Shown here piece by piece: positions 37,025-48,200 of a DNA stretch of 64,000 bases. Origin of the DNA: Anaeromyxobacter dehalogenans 2CP-C. GTDB taxonomy: Bacteria > Myxococcota > Myxococcia > Myxococcales > Anaeromyxobacteraceae. The stretch lies in assembly GCF_000013385.1 (NCBI RefSeq), contig NC_007760.1, forward strand, positions 3,012,001 to 3,076,000, given 5' to 3'. The position numbers and the translations under genes were made by a program. The notes beneath the pieces were generated by a model. It was not told where the DNA came from, did no database searches, and was given only the letters and a program-made list of their open reading frames with translations. How positions within the stretch are numbered: the first letter of the stretch is position 1; each line of letters starts with the position of its first letter.

Positions 37025-37054
37025 GGCCGGCCCGGGGGAGCCCCGGCGCCGGCC
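37025..37054. terminator. bidirectional hairpin terminator between dksA-like gene and topA
   Basis: GGCCGGC (37025-37031) pairs with GCCGGCC (37048-37054), continuing inward as CCGGGG/CCCCGG around GAG, giving 13 paired positions with one unpaired C. It lies 15 bases after the plus-strand stop and 28 bases beyond topA. Confidence 0.65.
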
Positions 37055-37082
37055 TTCGCGTGTCCGCGGCGGCCGCGGGGCG

Positions 37083-39578
<2,496 letters not shown>

Positions 39579-39581
39579 CCT

Positions 39582-40457
39582 CTAGATCCCCTCTCGACTG
39601 CGGCGCAGAAAGTAATGGCCCGGCCGCTGCTCGCACAGACCTTCCAGCTCGAGCGTCAGGAGCCCCGCCAGCGCGGCTCCCACCGGGATGCCCGCCTCGC
39701 GGGCGAGCTCGTCGGCGTGGCGCGGCCGCCGCCCCAGCGCCCGGAGCAGGGCCGAGCCCCGGTCGTCGAGCGCGGGCAGCTCCGCCTGGACCGGGGCGGG
39801 CGCCGCGAGGCCCAGCCCCGCGAGCACGTCCGCGGCGCTCGCCGCCACCCCGGCGCCCTCGCGCAGCAGCGCGAGCGGCCCCGCCGACAGCGGGTCGCGC
39901 ACGTCGCCCGGCACCGCGAACACCTTCACGCCCTGGGCGCGGGCCCACGACGCGGTGATGAGCGAGCCGCTCCCCTGCCGCGCCCGCACCACCACCACCG
40001 CGTCCGCCAGGGCCGCGATGATCCGGTTGCGGGCCGGGAAGTGGTGGCGCAGCCCGGGGCTCCCGTCCGGCAGCTCGGACACGAGCGCGCCGCCCGCCCC
40101 CAGGATGCGCGCGAACAGCGCGCGGTGCTGGGCCGGGTAGGCGACGTCCACGCCGGTGCCGAGCACCGCGACGGTGTGGCCCCCGGCCTCGAGCGCGCCG
40201 CGGTGGGCGGCGCCGTCCACGCCCGCGGCGCCGCCGGAGATCACCGACACCCCGGCCCGCGCCAGCCCGGCCGCCAGGTCGCGCGCCAGCAGCTCGCCGT
40301 ACTCGTCGGTCGCCCGCGCGCCGACCAGCGCGACGCTGCAGGCCGCCGTCCCCAGCTCGCCGCGCACGCGGAGCTGGCGAGGCGCGTCCGCGAGGCGCGC
40401 CAGGCGCTCGGGATAGTGGCCGTCTCCGGGCCGGAGGGTGCGCGCGTCGAGGGGCAA
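39582..40457 (-). CDS. dprA: DNA-protecting protein DprA
   Basis: 291 residues from a TTG at 40457; there is no ribosome site, but no better in-frame start exists downstream of the promoter. Rossmann-like DprA/Smf core: SVALVGARATDEYG, ISGGAAGVDGAAHRGAL, VLGTGVDVAYP and FPARNRIIAALA, then a C-terminal winged-helix segment. It loads RecA on incoming single-stranded DNA in transformation. The N-terminal SAM domain present in some homologues is missing. Confidence 0.93.
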   Translation of the reverse strand: MPLDARTLRPGDGHYPERLARLADAPRQLRVRGELGTAACSVALVGARATDEYGELLARDLAAGLARAGVSVISGGAAGVDGAAHRGALEAGGHTVAVLGTGVDVAYPAQHRALFARILGAGGALVSELPDGSPGLRHHFPARNRIIAALADAVVVVRARQGSGSLITASWARAQGVKVFAVPGDVRDPLSAGPLALLREGAGVAASAADVLAGLGLAAPAPVQAELPALDDRGSALLRALGRRPRHADELAREAGIPVGAALAGLLTLELEGLCEQRPGHYFLRRSREGI

Positions 40458-40492
40458 GGTGGTTGCTGCGGTGCGAGCCTGTGAAGGCGGGC

Positions 40493-40521
40493 CATATACC
40501 CGTGGGGTCCCACAGCGTCAA
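40493..40521 (-). promoter_or_regulatory. promoter of dprA-topA, with a dyad in the spacer
   Basis: Minus strand: TTGACG (40521-40516), 17 bases, TATATG (40498-40493). Within the spacer GTGGG and CCCAC form an inverted repeat around two bases, a plausible operator position. The dprA start is about 30 bases beyond the expected initiation point. Confidence 0.65.
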
Positions 40522-40628
40522 GCGAGGCCGCCGGGACGCATGCATGGGGCGTGCACGAAAAGACCCCAGGAAGACGGGGCAATCCCCCGCCCGCCCGGCC
40601 GCCGGACGGCCAGCGTCCGCCCCGCCGC

Positions 40629-41951
40629 CTACTGGGGGAGCGCGCGCGCGGTCCGCATCTCGAAGCGGTCGCCCACGAGCAGCTCGACGCGGCTGCGCGT
40701 CACCAGCGCGGCCGAGGCGTGCTCGCGCGCGTCGATGACCAGCAGGTCGCCCACGTCCTCCTTCGGGAGGGCCGGGTCGTTCGGGACCGCGTTGGGCTCC
40801 AGGCCGTAGAGGTCGCCCGAACGGACCACCTTGAGGCTGTTGCCGGTCTGGACGCCGTCGGCGCTGCCGCGGTCCACGAACACCACCTGGTGCTCGGCGA
40901 ACTGGGTCACGACCGACACCGGCGAGGCGATGATCACGCCGTGCAGGTCGCGCTGGTTCGCGCGCGGGTTCACCGGGCGGAACACCTTGTCGGTCCAGGG
41001 CCCGAGCAGCGCGCCGCGCTCGATGACGTCGTTCGCGCTCGCGATCACGAGCGTGGCGGCCTTGTCGTCCACCGCCACCACCTTGGCCGAGCCGAGGATG
41101 CGGGTCTGGTAGCCGAACAGCTCCTTCGTGATCGGGTGCCGGATCGGCCGCTCGGTCTTGTAGACCACGTACGTCTCGCCGGGCTTCACGCCGGCCGCGC
41201 GCTTGAAGTGCGCGTAGCCGCGGTCGAGCGAGGACAGCATGAGCTTCTCCTCGAACGCGGCCTCGATCGCGCCGGACTCGTCCAGCTCGCCCGGCGTGAC
41301 GAAGCTCTCGTGGAGCGCATAGCGCTGCTTCGCCGGGACGAAGCCGATCTTGTACGGGCCGGACACCGCCACCACGTCCTGCTCCTCGGCCGAGGCCGGG
41401 GCCTTCATGTCGGCGCGGGAGAAGTCCTCCAGCTCGCGCACCGGCGCGGGCTCCTCCTCCACCTCGTCCACGCCGGCGACCGCCTCGACGCGCGCGGGCG
41501 CCTCGTCGGCGAACGGGTAGAAGCGGAGCAGGTTGCCCGGGTAGATCCAGTGCGGGTTGGTGATCTCCGGGTTGTAGGACCAGATCTTGGGCCAGTACCA
41601 GGGGTTCGAGAGGAAGCGCCCGGAGATGTCCCAGAGCGTGTCGCCCTCGCGGACCGTGTACGTCTCCGGGTTCCCGGCGCCGCCGGCGGCGGGGACGGCC
41701 TCGGGCGCGGCGCCGAGCTCGATGGGCGGGGTGCCCTCGGCCTCGGCGGCGAGCGGCACCGCGTCGCCCGCGGGCGGCGCGTCCGCCGGCGCGGCGCTCG
41801 CGCCGGTGGCGGCGTCGATGGCCTGCTCCACGCGCGCGTTCCCCTGGTCCGAGGTGGCCTGGACGCCGCGGGCCGCGTCGAGCGCGCCGGCCTGGGCGAG
41901 CGCGGCGGCCGGGACGAGGGCCAGCAGGGCGACGACGTGCTTGCGGATCAT
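40629..41951 (-). CDS. exported LysM-domain protein
   Basis: 440 residues with signal peptide 1-19. One LysM domain (about 97-147, YTVREGDTLWDISGRFLSN to YPGNLLRFYP), binding peptidoglycan, followed by a large C-terminal region (about 190-435) of beta-rich sequence with no enzyme motif I recognise. The ATG has an AAGGAG site and overlaps the stop of the TPR-like lipoprotein gene (ATGA), so the two probably work together in the envelope. Upstream of dprA in the same direction, but dprA has its own promoter. Confidence 0.85.
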   Translation of the reverse strand: MIRKHVVALLALVPAAALAQAGALDAARGVQATSDQGNARVEQAIDAATGASAAPADAPPAGDAVPLAAEAEGTPPIELGAAPEAVPAAGGAGNPETYTVREGDTLWDISGRFLSNPWYWPKIWSYNPEITNPHWIYPGNLLRFYPFADEAPARVEAVAGVDEVEEEPAPVRELEDFSRADMKAPASAEEQDVVAVSGPYKIGFVPAKQRYALHESFVTPGELDESGAIEAAFEEKLMLSSLDRGYAHFKRAAGVKPGETYVVYKTERPIRHPITKELFGYQTRILGSAKVVAVDDKAATLVIASANDVIERGALLGPWTDKVFRPVNPRANQRDLHGVIIASPVSVVTQFAEHQVVFVDRGSADGVQTGNSLKVVRSGDLYGLEPNAVPNDPALPKEDVGDLLVIDAREHASAALVTRSRVELLVGDRFEMRTARALPQ

Positions 41952-42817
41952 GGAGCGCTCCTTGTGGCCGCGGCGGCCGGCGACGCATCGCCCGCCCGCG
42001 CGGAGAGGTGGCCGAGGCGTCCGCCCGCGCGCTGCGCGGCCGGGGTCCCCGGGTAATCGTCTACGAGCCGCTGGAGGAGGCTGCGCTCCTCGTCGGCGCG
42101 GCCGAGCCGGGCGGCGCACGCGGCGAGCCGCTCCAGCGCGGCGCTCATGGCGTCGCCGGCCGGGTACTCGTCCGCGGTCCGGCGCACCAGCGCGCACGCG
42201 GCCTCGTTGCGTCCGGCCGCGGCGTACGCCTCCGCCGACTCGAGCAGCGCGTTGTCGGCGGCCGGGTGGCGCGGGTAGCGGGCGGTGAAGTCCTCGAGCG
42301 CGTGGGCCCGGTCCAGCCCGCCCTTGCGCCGCGCCGCGCGCAGCTCCCCGTCGGCCTCGGCCGCGATCCCGCGGCCGCCCGGCGAGGCCAGGGCGTCGAG
42401 GCGCGCGGGATCCGGCTCGGCGATGCGCACCGCGGTGGGCACCGGCGGCGCCGCGCGCGCCGCGCGCGCCGGGCTCGCGCGCGGGGGCGCGAGCTTCACC
42501 ACCTGGAGATCCGGCGGCACGACCGGGACCGCGGACACGAAGCCGGAGACCTCCGGCTCGACCGGGCGCGGCTCGGGCGCCGGGCGCGGGGGGACCGGGG
42601 CCGAGGCCGGGCGCGCCGGGGCGGCGCGGCCGCGGACGGCGAGCGCGTCCACCTGGCCGGAGAGCGCCTCGACCCGCCGCGACAGCTCCTCGTTCTCGCG
42701 CCGGAGCGCGCGCAGCTCGCCGCGGAGGCCGTCCACGTCCTCGCGCGAGACGGCGCCGCCGGCGCAGCCGGCGACGAGGAGCAGGGCCGCCGAGGCCTCT
42801 CGCACGAAGGGTCTCAA
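41948..42817 (-). CDS. YbgF/CpoB-like coiled-coil and TPR lipoprotein
   Basis: 289 residues from a TTG at 42817 (a GTG four codons further in is possible but leaves a very short signal). Lipobox LLVAGC near residue 18, then a coiled coil (about 28-60, LRGELRALRRENEELSRRVE), a Pro/Ala-rich linker and a helical TPR-like C-terminus (about 160-270, with TARYPRHPAADNALLESAEAY). This coiled-coil/TPR architecture resembles the Tol-Pal-associated CpoB, but no tol genes are present, so the name is only structural. Confidence 0.7.
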   Translation of the reverse strand: MRPFVREASAALLLVAGCAGGAVSREDVDGLRGELRALRRENEELSRRVEALSGQVDALAVRGRAAPARPASAPVPPRPAPEPRPVEPEVSGFVSAVPVVPPDLQVVKLAPPRASPARAARAAPPVPTAVRIAEPDPARLDALASPGGRGIAAEADGELRAARRKGGLDRAHALEDFTARYPRHPAADNALLESAEAYAAAGRNEAACALVRRTADEYPAGDAMSAALERLAACAARLGRADEERSLLQRLVDDYPGTPAAQRAGGRLGHLSARAGDASPAAAATRSAP

Positions 42818-42851
42818 GATCCGGGAAATTCTAGGTGACCCCGGCTTTCCG

Positions 42852-43610
42852 TCAAGGAAGGGGGGCCGCCCCCGGCATCGGGCCGGGTGGGGCGATGAAG
42901 GCGATCTGCCGACCCGTGCGCCCGGCGTCGCGCCGGTGGGAGAAGAACCGCGCCGGCTCGCAGGCGGTGCAGCGGTCCAGGCGATCGACGTGCTCCGGGC
43001 GCACCCCGGCCTCGAGCAGCACGGCCCGGTTCGCCTCCCAGAGGTCGAGGCGCGGGGCCGGCCCGTCGCGGACCACGCCCGGCCCGAGCGCGGCGGCGAA
43101 GCGCGCGGCCAGGTCCGGCGAGACCTCGTAGCAGCAGGGGCCGATGGACGGGCCGATGGCGGCGAGCAGCCGCTCCGGGCGCGCCCCGGCCTCGCGGCAC
43201 AGCGCCCGCACGCCCTCCCCTGCCGCCCTGGCGAGCGTCCCGCGCCAGCCGGCGTGCACGGCCGCCACGGCCCCGCCGTCGGGGTCCGCCAGCAGCACCG
43301 GCACGCAGTCGGCCACCGAGACGCAGGCGGCCACGCCGGCGCGGAGCGACACGACGGCGTCGGCCTCCTCCGCCGGCGCGCAGGGCGCGTCGAGCCGCAC
43401 CGCGCGCGCGCCGTGCACCTGCCGGACCCGGGCGAAGCCCAGCCCGGTGGCCGCCTCCAGCCGCCCCCAGTTCTCGGCCACGCGCGCCGGATCGTCGCCG
43501 ACCGCGCCGCCCAGGTTCAGCGCGTCCCAGGGCGGGGGCGAGGCGCCGCCGGCGCGCGTGGTGAAGCCGTGCGGCCAGGCCGCCAGGAGCGCCGAGCGCA
43601 CGAGGTCCAT
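42852..43610 (-). CDS. pgeF: peptidoglycan editing factor/multicopper laccase-domain protein
   Basis: 252 residues. YfiH/PgeF family: His of VRQVHGARAV, Cys of VADCVPVLL and His of VHAGWRGTLA form the conserved metal-binding triad; GPSIGPCCYEV follows. Members have been described as purine nucleoside phosphorylases and as peptidoglycan editing enzymes. The gene lies upstream of two envelope genes, consistent with the latter. There is no Shine-Dalgarno; TGG-TATGAG ends six bases before the ATG. Confidence 0.9.
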   Translation of the reverse strand: MDLVRSALLAAWPHGFTTRAGGASPPPWDALNLGGAVGDDPARVAENWGRLEAATGLGFARVRQVHGARAVRLDAPCAPAEEADAVVSLRAGVAACVSVADCVPVLLADPDGGAVAAVHAGWRGTLARAAGEGVRALCREAGARPERLLAAIGPSIGPCCYEVSPDLAARFAAALGPGVVRDGPAPRLDLWEANRAVLLEAGVRPEHVDRLDRCTACEPARFFSHRRDAGRTGRQIAFIAPPGPMPGAAPLP

Positions 43611-43616
43611 CCCGCT

Positions 43617-43625
43617 CTCATACCA
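43617..43625 (-). promoter_or_regulatory. extended -10 element directly before pgeF
   Basis: TGG-TATGAG on the minus strand lies six bases upstream of the ATG at 43610, the same geometry as before argD. Confidence 0.35.
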
Positions 43626-43655
43626 GAGGGCGCGCGCGGCGGGGCGCGGCGGTCC

Positions 43656-43684
43656 TTGATCGCCTCCCGCGCGGGCACTACGCT
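43656..43684 (+). promoter_or_regulatory. promoter of the diguanylate cyclase gene
   Basis: TTGATC (43656-43661), 17 bases, TACGCT (43679-43684), 14 bases before the ATG. Confidence 0.5.
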
Positions 43685-43698
43685 TGCCGGTCCTGCCC

Positions 43699-45183
43699 AT
43701 GCTCCGCTCGATCCGACGCTCCCTCGGCCGCAAGCTGCTCGTCGCGGTGGGGCTCCCCTCGCTGGCGTTCACGCTGGCGCTGGTGCTCTGGCTGCGGCAC
43801 CGGACCCGCTTCGCCGCGCCGGACCTCGAGCCGGTCTACGGCATCGCGGTGCTGGCGGTCCTGCTGTTCGGCGCGCTGATGTGGGTCACGTTCGCGCTCG
43901 CCATGCGCTGGGTGATCGAGCAGCCGCTCCAGCGCCTGGCCGCCGGCCTGCGCCACGTGCGCGAGGGCGACTACCTCTACCGGCTGCCGGTGGAGGGCCC
44001 GGACGAGCTGGGGATGGTGGCGGAGACGTTCAACACCACCCTGGCCGCGCTCACCGACCTGCACGCCCGCCGCCTCGAGGACGAGCGCGAGCGGGTCCTG
44101 ACGGCGCAGCTCGAGGCGCGCGTGAAGGAGCTGACGCTCCTGTTCGACCTGGCGCGGCGGCTGGGCGGGACGCTCGAGCTGGACCGGCTCGTCGCGACGC
44201 TCACCGAGCTGGTCGGCCGGGGCCTCGGCGACCACGCGTTCGCGCTGCTCCTCGCCGAGGAGGGCACCGGCGACCTGGTGGTGCGGAGCGTGTCCGGGCT
44301 GCCGGACTCCGCGACCGGCGTGCGCATCCGGGCGGGCGAGGGCCCGGCCGGCTGGGCGGTGCGCGAGCGCGCGACCGTGCTCGTCAAGGACACCGGCGCC
44401 GACCCGCGCCGGCCGGTGCTGGCCTGGCAGGGCGAGGCGCTGGGCTCGATCCTGGCCGTCCCCATGATCCACCGCGAGGACTGCGCCGGCGTGCTGGCGT
44501 TCTTCCGGCCCGCCACGGACGCGTTCGCGCCCGACGAGGTCCGGCTGCTCGAGTCGGTCGCCGGCCAGGCCGCGCTCGCCATCGAGAACGCCCGGCTCCA
44601 CCAGAAGATGGTCCGGCTCTCGCAAAGCGACGCGCTCACCGGCGTGCACAACCGGCGCAGCCTGTTCGCGCGCCTCGACATGGAGCGGGAGCGCTGCGAG
44701 CGCTTCGACCACCCCATGGCGCTGGCCCTGGTGGACGTGGACCGCTTCAAGCAGTTCAACGAGGCGTTCGGGCACGCGGCGGGCGACGGCATCCTGCGCC
44801 GCGTGGCGGAGCTGCTCGCGGGCGCGGTCCGCAAGGTGGACCTGGTGGCCCGCTACGGCGGCGAGGAGTTCGCGGTGATCTTCCCGCGCGCCGACCGCGA
44901 GGCGGCGCTGCTCGCGTCGGAGAAGCTCCGGCAGGCGGTGGAGGCCGCGGCCCTCCCGCACGACGCCTCCGAGCGCGGCCACGTGACCATCTCGGTCGGC
45001 GTGGCGGTGTGGCCCGACGACGCCCGGGAGCTGGGCGCGCTCATCGACGCGGCCGACGCCGCGCTCTACGCGGCGAAGCGCGCCGGGCGCGACGCCGTCC
45101 GCGCCCACGAGGCCGGGATGCGCGTCCACCCCGGCCGGCGCCGGGACGTGCGCACCACCGCCGACGCCGAGGCGGATGCGTGA
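43699..45183 (+). CDS. membrane diguanylate cyclase (HAMP-GAF-GGDEF)
   Basis: 494 residues from ATG 43699. Two membrane helices (about 15-33 and 48-70) enclose a very short periplasmic loop; a HAMP-like segment (about 75-125), a GAF domain (about 150-300) and a GGDEF domain (about 320-470) follow. Catalytic GGEEF is at 387-391 and the inhibitory I-site R378-x-x-D381 is intact, so it should make c-di-GMP with product inhibition. No EAL domain. The PilZ protein at 59643-60545 is a possible effector elsewhere in the window. Confidence 0.93.
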   Translation: MLRSIRRSLGRKLLVAVGLPSLAFTLALVLWLRHRTRFAAPDLEPVYGIAVLAVLLFGALMWVTFALAMRWVIEQPLQRLAAGLRHVREGDYLYRLPVEGPDELGMVAETFNTTLAALTDLHARRLEDERERVLTAQLEARVKELTLLFDLARRLGGTLELDRLVATLTELVGRGLGDHAFALLLAEEGTGDLVVRSVSGLPDSATGVRIRAGEGPAGWAVRERATVLVKDTGADPRRPVLAWQGEALGSILAVPMIHREDCAGVLAFFRPATDAFAPDEVRLLESVAGQAALAIENARLHQKMVRLSQSDALTGVHNRRSLFARLDMERERCERFDHPMALALVDVDRFKQFNEAFGHAAGDGILRRVAELLAGAVRKVDLVARYGGEEFAVIFPRADREAALLASEKLRQAVEAAALPHDASERGHVTISVGVAVWPDDARELGALIDAADAALYAAKRAGRDAVRAHEAGMRVHPGRRRDVRTTADAEADA

Positions 45184-45210
45184 GCGCCCGTCCGCGGGGC
45201 CGCCCCCGCG

Positions 45211-48200
45211 CTACTTGACGGGGTCCTTCACCGCGGCGGCCGGCGCGGCCTCGGCCGGCGCCACGCCGGAGGCGGGGGCGGCCACGTTCCGCCCGCCGCG
45301 CAGCCGCGCCACCTCGAGCTCCAGGGCCTTCTCCCGCCGCGCCCGCTCCTGCAGCGCCGCCTGGAGGCGGGCCAGCTCCTGGGCCCGGGCCTGGTCGCGC
45401 CGCTGCAGCTCCTCGCGGAAGCGCGCCTGCGCCTCCTCCACCGCGCGCGCGGCGCGCCCCTCCGCCTCGCGCCGCTCGGCGCCGAGCTGATCCAGCCGCC
45501 GGGCCGCCTCGGCCGCCCGCGCCTCCGCCGCGGCCGCCCGCGCCGCGAGATCCTTCTCGGCCCGCGCCCGGGCCTGGCCGGCGGCGGCCAGCGCCGCCTC
45601 CAGCTCCAGGACCCGCGCGCGCCCGGCCTGCGCGCCGGCGGCCTCGCGCGCCGCCTGCTCGGCGCGGACCTTCAGCTCGGCCGCGCGGGCCTCGGCCCGC
45701 GTCACGCGGCCGAGCAGCTCGGCCTCGACGCGCTGCCGCTCCCGCAGCGCCGCGGCCAGCGCCTGGTCCACCTCGCCCGCGCGCCGCTCGGCGCGCTCGG
45801 CCCGCTCCGCCGCGGCGGCGCGCTCGGCGGCGCCCTCCCCGGCGCGCCGCTCCGCCTCCTCCAGCGCCCGCTCCGCCGCGTCGCGCCCGGCCGCGGCCGA
45901 GGTCGCGCGCTCGTCGGCCTCGGCGATGCGCCGCCGGTCCTCCTCGGCGCGCGCCGTCGCCTGCTCGGCCGCGGCGCGCTCGCGCCGCTCGGCCGCGCGG
46001 AGCCCCTCGGCCCGCGCGGTCAGCTCCGCCTGGAGGTCCTCCTCGCGGCGGGCGCGCTCGCGCGACAGCTCCTCGAAGCGCGCGTGCAGCGACTCGGCGG
46101 CCTCGGTCTTGCGGGCCAGCTCCGAGAGCAGCTCCTCCTCGCGGCGCGCGTGCTCGGCCTCCACCGCCGCCGCCCGGGCCCGGGACCGCTCCTCGGCCTC
46201 GGCGCGCTCGGCCGCGGCCCGCGTCAGCTCCGTCTCCAGGCGCGCCCGCTCGGCGTCGGCCACCTGCCGCGCGGCCTCCGCGCGCCGCAACTCCTCGCGC
46301 AGGCCGGCGCGCTCGGCGCCGGCGGACTCCAGCTCGGCGGCCAGCGCGTCGCGCTGCGTCCGCGTCTCGTCGCGCTCCCGCGACGCGTCCGCGAGCAGCC
46401 CGGCCAGCTCCTCCGCGCGCGCGGCGGAGCGCCCGGCCTCGCCGGCCAGCTCGGCCTCGCGCGCCGCCGCGGCCTGCCGCGCCGCGGAGAGCTCGCCCTG
46501 CAGCCGGTCCGCCTCGCGGGACGCGGCGGCGAGCAGGCCCGCCTGCTCCTCCACCCGGGAGCCCAGCTCGCCGACCTTCCGCTCCATCTCGCGCGAGAGC
46601 GCCTCGCGCACCTCGCGGGCCTCGGCCAGCTCGCGCTGCAGCGCGGCCACGCGCTCCGCGCGCGCCTCCGCCTCGGCCTCGGCGGCCTCCGCGCGCGCCT
46701 CCGCCTTCCGGCTCGCCTCCGCGCGCGCCGCCAGCTCCTTGCCCAGCTCTCCCTCGCGCCGCTGCGCCTGCCGGCGCGCCTCGTCGCGCGCGGCCTCCGC
46801 CTGCGCCGCGGCCGCGCGGAGCGCCTCGGCCTCGCGGCCCGCCTCGGCCCGCGCCGCCTCGAGCGCCGCCCGCGCCTCGGCCAGCTCGGCCTCCAGCGCC
46901 TCGCCGCGGGCCCGCGCCTCCGCCTCGCGGGCGGCGAGCGCCGCCTCGCGGGCCGCGGCGGCGGACGCGTCCTCGGCCGCGCGCGCGGTCGCGCGGGCGA
47001 TCTCCTCCCGCGCCGCCACCACCGTGTCCTCGGCGCTGCGCGCGCGGGCCTGGGTCTCCGCGAGCGCCGCCTCCAGCTCCGCGCGGCGCTCGTCCAGCGC
47101 GCGCGCCTCGGCGCGCGCCGCGTCGCGCGCGGCCGCCGCCTCGCGCGCCCGCCCGGCCTCCGCCGCGAGCGCCTCCTCCCGCGCCGCGAGCGCCGCCCGG
47201 AGCGCGTCGCGCTCCCGGCCCGCCCCGTCGGCCAGCCCGCGCAGCCGCTCCGCCTCGGCCCGCAGCGCGTCGCGCTCCTCGGAGAGCGCCGCCTCCCGCG
47301 CGGCCGCCTCCTCGCGCGTCGCCGCCAGCGCGCGGCCGACCGCCGCCGCCTCCTCCTTCGTCCGATCGCGCTCGCGCGCCGCGGCGGCGCCGGCCGCCTC
47401 GGCCGCCTCCAGCCGCTCCGCCGCCTCGCGGGCCGCCTCGGCCGCGGCGGCCCGGGCCCCGTCGCGCTCCGCCTCGAGCTCGGCCCGCAGCGCCTCGACC
47501 TCGGCGCGCGCCTCCTCCTCGCGCTCCGCGAGCTCGCGCGCCAGCCCCTCGATCTCGCCCTCCAGCGACCCGATCTGCTGCAGGTGGTCCTGGATCTCGC
47601 GGCCGAGGTCGTCCTCGCGCCCGCGCGCGGTGTCGCGGAAGCGCTTGTACTCCTCGTCGAGCAGGCGCAGCCGCTGCTCGCGCTCGCGGATCGCGTCCTC
47701 GCGCTCGTCGATGCGCGCCTGCAGCGCCGCCTCGTTCTCGCGCGCGGCCTGCTGGGCGCGGTCGCGCTCGGCCTCCACCTCGGCGGTGGCGGCCTCCGCC
47801 GCGTTCAGCCGCTGCTCGAGCGCCGCCCGGTCCCGCTCCGACTCGGTGCGGAGCCGGTCGCGCTCGGCCGTGAGCGCCGCCTCCCGCGCCGCCGCCTCGG
47901 CGTGGCGGCGCTCGTGGTCGCCCTCGCTCGCGGCGGCCTCGCCCTGCGCCCGCGCCAGCTCCTCCTCGAGCGCCCGGCGCGCCGCGGCCTGCTCCTCCAG
48001 CCGCGCCGCGGCCTCGCGCGCGGCGTCCTCGGCCGCGCGCCGCGCCTGCGCGAGCGCCTCGTCGGCGGCCGCGACCTCCTCGGTGCGGCGGGAGATCTCG
48101 TCCTGCAGCTCGCGCTCGCGCGCCTCGGCCCGCGCCGCCTCCGCGCGCGCCGCCCGGTCCATCCGGACGATCTCCTCCTGCGCGCGGTCCAGCGCGACCT

